Shown here piece by piece: positions 59,502 to 64,000 of a DNA stretch of 64,000 nt. The position numbers were made by a program, and so were the translations under genes. The stretch's first letter is position 1. Each line of letters opens with the position of its first letter. Origin of the DNA: Planctomonas psychrotolerans (GTDB lineage: Bacteria > Actinomycetota > Actinomycetes > Actinomycetales > Microbacteriaceae); assembly GCF_008642235.1 (NCBI RefSeq), contig NZ_SJEV01000001.1:1628390-1692389 (forward strand), given 5' to 3'. Below the pieces are notes generated by a model. That model was not told the origin of the DNA and did no database searches. It worked only from the letters and a program-made list of their open reading frames with translations.

Positions 59502-60169
59502 CCGCCTCGTCAACGGCGACCCCCGTGCGCGCTCCCCGCCCTGCCGCGCCGAAGGTGCCCCGGCGCACCATCATCACCGGCGTGATCGTTCTCGCGCTGC
59601 TCGTGGCGATGGCGCTCAGCACCAAGGTCGTCGGAGCGGACTCCGACCTCGGCGCCGGACCCGAGGCGTTCTCCGCCGAAGCCTGGGGCGAGGAGAACTT
59701 CCCCGTCATCCAGGAGGCCATCGCGGATCGCGCCGTCGAGGCGCCGACGCTGGCAGAAGCCATCGCCGCCGACCCGGCCGCCGCGGGCGAAGAGTACGGC
59801 GTCATGGGAGGCACCGGTCCGGTGTTCTCCGTGACGTTCACGGGCACCGTGGGCGCGGGCCAGGCCGGCATCTACCCGGTGACGGTCGAGGGCGTGCCCG
59901 AGGACGTGCTCATCCGGGTGCAGACGGGTCCGGCCATCAACGGGACCGACCTGCGCGACGCCACGGGCACGGTCGGCTTCGGGCAGTTCACCAACCAGAT
60001 CGAGTTCCAGGATGCGGCCAGCGCGCTGAACGAGCAGCTGAAGACGTCGGTGCTCGAATCCGTCGACACGACCGCACTCGAGGGCAAGACCATCGACGTG
60101 ACCGGTGCCTTCCAGCTCATCAACCCCCAGGGCTGGCTGGTCACGCCGTCCGAACTGGAAGTCCAGTGA
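59498..60169 (+). CDS. DUF2291 family protein of a sugar ABC importer operon
   Basis: 223 residues: a Pro/Ala-rich N-terminus, one membrane segment (about 24-43, TIITGVIVLALLVAMALSTK) and an extracytoplasmic beta domain (about 85-220, VFSVTFTGTVGAGQAGIYPV). DUF2291 proteins are found with ribose-type importers for polyols; the role is unknown. It is first in a coupled run, its stop overlapping the GTG of the ATPase. Confidence 0.82.
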   Translation: MTASSTATPVRAPRPAAPKVPRRTIITGVIVLALLVAMALSTKVVGADSDLGAGPEAFSAEAWGEENFPVIQEAIADRAVEAPTLAEAIAADPAAAGEEYGVMGGTGPVFSVTFTGTVGAGQAGIYPVTVEGVPEDVLIRVQTGPAINGTDLRDATGTVGFGQFTNQIEFQDAASALNEQLKTSVLESVDTTALEGKTIDVTGAFQLINPQGWLVTPSELEVQ

Positions 60170-61707
60170 GCCAGGCTGAGCGGACAGCCCAAGACATCGG
60201 GGAGGTCGTGCTGGAAGCCGTTGATGTCGTGAAGACGTACGGAGCGACGCGCGCCCTCAAGGGCGTGGGATTCTCGATCCACCGTGGCCAGGTCACGACG
60301 CTGTTCGGCGAGAACGGTGCGGGCAAGTCGACGCTGATGAAGATCCTGTCCGGAGTGGAGCAACCGACCTCGGGCACGATCCTGCTGCACGGCGAACCGG
60401 TCGCGTTCACCGACACGGTCGACGCCCGCGAGCGCGGCATCTCGATCATCCATCAGGAGTTGAGCCTCGCGCCGAATCTCTCGGTGCGCGACAACATCTT
60501 CCTCGGCCGGGAGATCACGGGTCCGTCCGGAGTCGACTACGCCGAGGAGGCCAGGCAGACCAAGGCCGTCCTCGATGAGCTCGGCGAGGACATCGACCCG
60601 ATGACCAAGGTCGCCGACCTGCGCCTCGGGCAGCAGCAGCTCATCGAGATCGCCCGAGCGCTCTCCGTCGACGCCCGCATCCTGATCATGGACGAGCCGA
60701 CCAGCGCCCTCAGCGCCACCGAGGTCGAGGTGCTGTTCACCGTCATCCACGACCTCACCGCCCGCGGCGTCTCCATCGTCTACATCTCCCATCACCTCGA
60801 GGAGGCGCTGGAGATCACCGATCACGCCGTCGTGCTCCGGGACGGTACCGTCACGGCCACCGCCGTGTCGGCCGACATCGACCTCCCCTGGGTCGTCCGG
60901 GCCATGGTGGGGGAGGGCTTCGACCTCGGCTCGCCGCCCACCGGTTACGAGTTCGGCGAGGTCGCCCTCTCGGTGCAGGGCGTCAGCGTTCCCGACGCCG
61001 AGATCCACGGCCGAAATGTCGTCGACCGGCTCGACCTCGAGGTGCGACAGGGGGAGATCGTGTGTCTCTACGGCCTGATGGGCGCCGGTCGTACGGAGCT
61101 GCTCGAGGCGGTCGCGGGCCGTAACCCGATCAGCGAAGGCCGCATCCTGAAGGATGGCCGCGACCTCGCTGGCCTGTCGATCGCGCAGCGCATCGACGCG
61201 GGTCTCGGCCTCGTGCCCGAGGACCGCCAGCGCGATGGACTCGTGCAGACGATGACGGTCGGCCGCAACATGTCGCTCGCCAGTATCGGGTCCTTCGTCA
61301 AGGGATTCTTCCTGTCGGGTCGCCGCGAGGCGGACCTCGTCACCGACTCGATCCGCAGCGTGCACGTCAAGACGGCGGGCGGTGGCGCGATGATCGGCTC
61401 GCTCTCGGGCGGCAATCAGCAGAAGGTCGTGATCGGCAAGATGCTGGCCACCGACCCCGACGTCATCCTGCTCGACGAGCCCAGCCGCGGCATCGACATC
61501 GGCGCCAAGGCCGAGGTGTTCCGCCTGCTGGCCGAGCGTGCCCGTCAAGGACTGGCCGTGGTCTACACGACCTCCGAGGTGGGCGAGTGCCTCAGCATCG
61601 CTCACCGCATCGTCGTGCTGAGCCGTGGCCGCATCGCGGCCGAGTTCGGCGCCGACACCACTAAAGAAGCCATCATGGCCGCGTCCGGCGAAGCCGTGAT
61701 CTCGTGA
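60166..61707 (+). CDS. Sugar ABC transporter ATP-binding protein (RbsA/CUT2 type)
   Basis: 513 residues, two nucleotide-binding domains in tandem. The first has Walker A GENGAGKST (about 47-55), signature LRLGQQQLIEIARAL and Walker B ILIMDEPTSAL; the second has a degenerate GLMGAGRTEL loop, LSGGNQQKVVIGKML and VILLDEPSRGID. This is the CUT2 plan of ribose and polyol importers. GTG 60166 and GTG 61704 overlaps couple it to its neighbours. Confidence 0.94.
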   Translation: MSQAERTAQDIGEVVLEAVDVVKTYGATRALKGVGFSIHRGQVTTLFGENGAGKSTLMKILSGVEQPTSGTILLHGEPVAFTDTVDARERGISIIHQELSLAPNLSVRDNIFLGREITGPSGVDYAEEARQTKAVLDELGEDIDPMTKVADLRLGQQQLIEIARALSVDARILIMDEPTSALSATEVEVLFTVIHDLTARGVSIVYISHHLEEALEITDHAVVLRDGTVTATAVSADIDLPWVVRAMVGEGFDLGSPPTGYEFGEVALSVQGVSVPDAEIHGRNVVDRLDLEVRQGEIVCLYGLMGAGRTELLEAVAGRNPISEGRILKDGRDLAGLSIAQRIDAGLGLVPEDRQRDGLVQTMTVGRNMSLASIGSFVKGFFLSGRREADLVTDSIRSVHVKTAGGGAMIGSLSGGNQQKVVIGKMLATDPDVILLDEPSRGIDIGAKAEVFRLLAERARQGLAVVYTTSEVGECLSIAHRIVVLSRGRIAAEFGADTTKEAIMAASGEAVIS

Positions 61708-62870
61708 CCATCAGCGAACGGAAGCCCACCATGACCACCAACGCGACCGGGCAGCGACGCCCCGCGCTCTTCTCGGACGGGTTCGACCTCGGCCGTCTCC
61801 TGCTTCAGGGACGGGCGTTCTTCGCCCTCATCGCCATCATCGTCGTGTTCTCGGTGCTGTCACCGAACTACCTGACGGTCAGCAACCTGCTCACGATGTC
61901 CTCGCACGTCGCCGTCTACGCGATCCTCGCAGTGGGGATGCTGCTCGTCATCCTGAACGGCGGCATCGACCTCTCGGTCGGGTCGACGCTCGGCTTCTCC
62001 GGGGTGATCGCGGGCTTCCTGATGCAGGGCGTCCCCATCGGCGGCGTCACCCTGTACCCGTCCCTCTGGGTCGTGGTCGTGCTGTCGTGCGGGATGGGCG
62101 CCTTCATCGGTCTCATCAACGGCGTGCTCGTCGCGCGGTTCCGGGTCGCCCCGTTCGTCGCGACGCTCGGCATGCTCTACGTCGTGCGCGGGGTCGGGCT
62201 GCTGATGACCAACGGCCTCACCTACAACAACCTCGCCGGAGACCCTGCCCTCGGCAACACCGGCTTCGACTGGCTCGGGTTCAACCGCCTGTTCGGGCTG
62301 CCGATCGGTGTGCTCGTGATGATCATCGTCGGCATCGTCGTCAGCCTTCTCCTGAACCGCACGGTGTTCGGCCGCTGGCTGTACGCTTCGGGCGGCAACG
62401 AGCGCGCCGCCGAACTGTCCGGTGTGCCGGTGAAGCGCGTGAAGGTGCGCGTCTACGTGCTGTCCGGTCTGTTCGCCGCCATCGCCGGCCTGATCCTCTC
62501 CTCCGAGCTCACGAGTGCGAGCCCCACGGCGGGTAACTCCTACGAGCTGACCGCCATCGCGGCCGTCGTCATCGGTGGTGCGGCCCTCTCCGGCGGAATC
62601 GGTAACGTGCGCGGCACCCTGCTCGGTGCCTTCGTCATCGGGTTCCTCTCCGACGGCCTGGTGATCATCGGCGTCTCCTCGTACTGGCAGACCGTGTTCA
62701 CCGGTGCCGTGATCGTGCTCGCGGTCCTTCTCAATTCCGTGCAGTACACGGGCAAGCCCCGTCGCTCCGGTGGTGGTCGATCCGACGACCAGTCCACCCC
62801 CACGACCCCTTCTCCCACCTCCGACGCCCAGGCACCCGCCGGCGCCGTCCCCGAGAAGACCCGCGGTTGA
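61704..62870 (+). CDS. Sugar ABC transporter permease (RbsC/CUT2 type)
   Basis: 388 residues with eight to ten membrane helices; LNGGIDLSVGSTLGFSGV (about 83-100) and the VIGGAALSGGIGNVRGTLLG loop (about 287-306) are the CUT2 permease signatures. The last 40 residues form a Ser/Pro-rich tail. GTG start in GTGA overlap with the ATPase. Confidence 0.93.
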   Translation: MTISERKPTMTTNATGQRRPALFSDGFDLGRLLLQGRAFFALIAIIVVFSVLSPNYLTVSNLLTMSSHVAVYAILAVGMLLVILNGGIDLSVGSTLGFSGVIAGFLMQGVPIGGVTLYPSLWVVVVLSCGMGAFIGLINGVLVARFRVAPFVATLGMLYVVRGVGLLMTNGLTYNNLAGDPALGNTGFDWLGFNRLFGLPIGVLVMIIVGIVVSLLLNRTVFGRWLYASGGNERAAELSGVPVKRVKVRVYVLSGLFAAIAGLILSSELTSASPTAGNSYELTAIAAVVIGGAALSGGIGNVRGTLLGAFVIGFLSDGLVIIGVSSYWQTVFTGAVIVLAVLLNSVQYTGKPRRSGGGRSDDQSTPTTPSPTSDAQAPAGAVPEKTRG

Positions 62871-62905
62871 CTCCCGTCAACCGCGGCACAGCGAAAGGAA
62901 ACACT

Positions 62906-63907
62906 ATGAACCGCAAGCTGGCAACGGTGCTCGCCGCGGGCGCGGGCCTCACGCTCGCCCTGTCCGGATGCGCCTCAGGAGGAGAAACCCCCGAGGCAGC
63001 GCCCGGAGCCTCGGGCTCCTCGGGCGAGTCCGAGGGTGGCCTCATCTCGATCATCGTCAACGACCCGTCCAACCCCTACTGGCAGACCGAAGGTGACGTG
63101 GCCGCGGCTCAGGCGGAGGAGCTCGGCTACGAGTCCAACGTCGCCGCGTCGCTCGGTGACACCAACACCGAGAGCAACCTGATCGACACGGCCATCACCA
63201 ACCAGTCGGTCGCGATCATCCTCGACCCGGCCAACGCATCCGGCTCGGTCGGTGCGGTGAAGAAGGCCGACGCCGCGGGCATCCCGGTCATCCTCGTCAA
63301 TGCCGAGATCAACGAGACCGGTCTCGCAAAGGCGCAGCTCGTCTCCAACAACGCCCAGGGCGCCGCCCTCGGTGCACAGGAGTGGGTGAAGGCCGTCGGT
63401 GACACCGCGAACTACGCCGAACTGTTCGGATCCCCCTCGGACAACAACGCGCAGACCCGGTCGAACGGCTTCGCGACCGTCATCTCGCAGTACCCGGGCC
63501 TCGTCCAGGTCGCGAGCCAGGTCGGCAACTGGGACCGCACGGAGGGTCACGACAAGATGCAGTCGATCCTGCAGGCGAACCCCGACATCACCGGTGTGAT
63601 CTCCGGCAACGACGAGATGGCCCTCGGTGCCATCGCGGCGCTGAAGGAGGCCGGCAAGCTCGAGCAGGTCAAGGTCGGCGGCTTCGACGGATCCCCCGAT
63701 GCTGTGGAGGCCGTGAAGGCCGGTGAGCTGCAGTACACCGTGCTCCAGCCGGTGGCCACGTTCGCGAAGGAAGCGGTCATCCAGGCCGACTCCTTCATCC
63801 GGACCGGTGAGACCGGCGTCGCCGAGGAGAAGCAGGCGTTCGACTGCATCCTGATCACCAAGGAGAACGCCGACAAGGTCACCGAGCCGTTCACCCTCTC
63901 CGAGTAA
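62906..63907 (+). CDS. Ribose-type substrate-binding lipoprotein
   Basis: 333 residues. Lipobox LSGC (LALSGCASGG), then a type I periplasmic-binding fold (ISIIVNDPSNPYWQTEGD, LDPANASGSVGAVKKA, GVISGNDEMALGAI). It delivers the sugar or polyol to the permease. AAAGGA lies before ATG 62906; the preceding in-frame TTG at 62867 is not used. Downstream genes of the operon may lie outside the window. Confidence 0.93.
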   Translation: MNRKLATVLAAGAGLTLALSGCASGGETPEAAPGASGSSGESEGGLISIIVNDPSNPYWQTEGDVAAAQAEELGYESNVAASLGDTNTESNLIDTAITNQSVAIILDPANASGSVGAVKKADAAGIPVILVNAEINETGLAKAQLVSNNAQGAALGAQEWVKAVGDTANYAELFGSPSDNNAQTRSNGFATVISQYPGLVQVASQVGNWDRTEGHDKMQSILQANPDITGVISGNDEMALGAIAALKEAGKLEQVKVGGFDGSPDAVEAVKAGELQYTVLQPVATFAKEAVIQADSFIRTGETGVAEEKQAFDCILITKENADKVTEPFTLSE

Positions 63908-64000
63908 CACGGCAACGAACACCTACCGATGGATGAGCGCCGGGGGGGCCCCCCACCCGGGGCGCCCGCCCGTACCGGCCCAGGGGGGGGTGGCAGAGGC
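63908..64000. other. Right edge, low-complexity GC-rich sequence
   Basis: After the binding-protein stop the sequence runs into G- and C-tracts. A hairpin is possible but its pairing is ambiguous, and no gene start is visible. Confidence 0.4.

Noticed and set aside
63937..63990. Strong terminator after the binding-protein gene
   Set aside because: G- and C-tracts allow many alternative pairings, and the run of G at the window edge may be low-quality sequence.

Overview
The window is high-GC actinobacterial DNA. The order ppa / tilS-hpt-ftsH-folE-folP-folBK / PH-domain genes / DUF2520-panC-lysS / clpC / radA, the DUF222 fragment at the left edge, the very high G+C at third codon positions and the many leaderless starts fit the Microbacteriaceae (Actinomycetota). 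That placement is inferred from gene order and families; the genus cannot be read from the sequence.

Layout. 1-988: start of a DUF222-type gene leaving the window, then a 31-35 bp periodic array of a REP-like element. 989-22850: a core block of pyrophosphatase, tRNA-Ile lysidine synthetase, hypoxanthine phosphoribosyltransferase, FtsH, a translationally coupled folate run (folE, folP, a folB-folK fusion), membrane PH-domain proteins, a DUF2520 protein, panC, lysS, small membrane proteins, a DUF4037 protein, an XRE/DUF2975 regulatory pair with a clear operator region, clpC with a ClgR-like box, a GNAT enzyme, radA and an SGNH hydrolase, followed by tRNA-Ser(CGA). 23214-43148: an accessory region with a secreted NucH-type nuclease with RTX repeats, a truncated CPBP protease, a GH26-like lipoprotein, DinB, VOC and WYL genes, a YcgQ/YcgR-like permease pair, a PadR-DUF1048-ABC exporter operon, an M23 peptidase, a MerR/DUF2306 divergent pair, a sugar epimerase/oxidoreductase pair and an MHS transporter. 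43284-52768: a RIO kinase, a secreted 665-residue coiled-coil protein bounded by 33-bp direct repeats of the RIO gene 3' end, an arsenic cluster (aquaporin divergent from an ArsR-ArsC fusion plus two further ArsC genes), a Pro/Thr-rich lipoprotein and a cell-wall-anchored HNH nuclease. 53187-63907: a polyol/pentose catabolic locus with RbsD, a ribokinase-like kinase, an FGGY kinase, a DhaK-DhaL fused kinase, an erythritol/L-threitol dehydrogenase and a ribose-type ABC importer.

How they work together. The folate genes form one coupled transcript from GTP to the pterin-sulfonamide-target steps. In the arsenic cluster, arsenate would be reduced by ArsC enzymes; as no ArsB or Acr3 pump is visible, arsenite probably leaves through the aquaporin, and two ATAGA-N6-TCTAT palindromes mark the shared operator. 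In the last locus the importer (DUF2291 protein, ATPase, permease, binding lipoprotein) would bring in a polyol that EltD oxidises to a tetrulose and the DhaKL kinase phosphorylates; two 25-bp operators exactly 63 bp apart lie in the divergent promoter.

Most worth a second look: the direct-repeat-bounded coiled-coil gene with its hairpin-rich leader, the 18-bp element it shares with the wall-anchored nuclease gene, the cysteine-free sensor domain of the ArsR-ArsC fusion, the paired operators of the tetritol locus, and the consistent -10 box placed 6-7 nt before the start codon in about ten genes.
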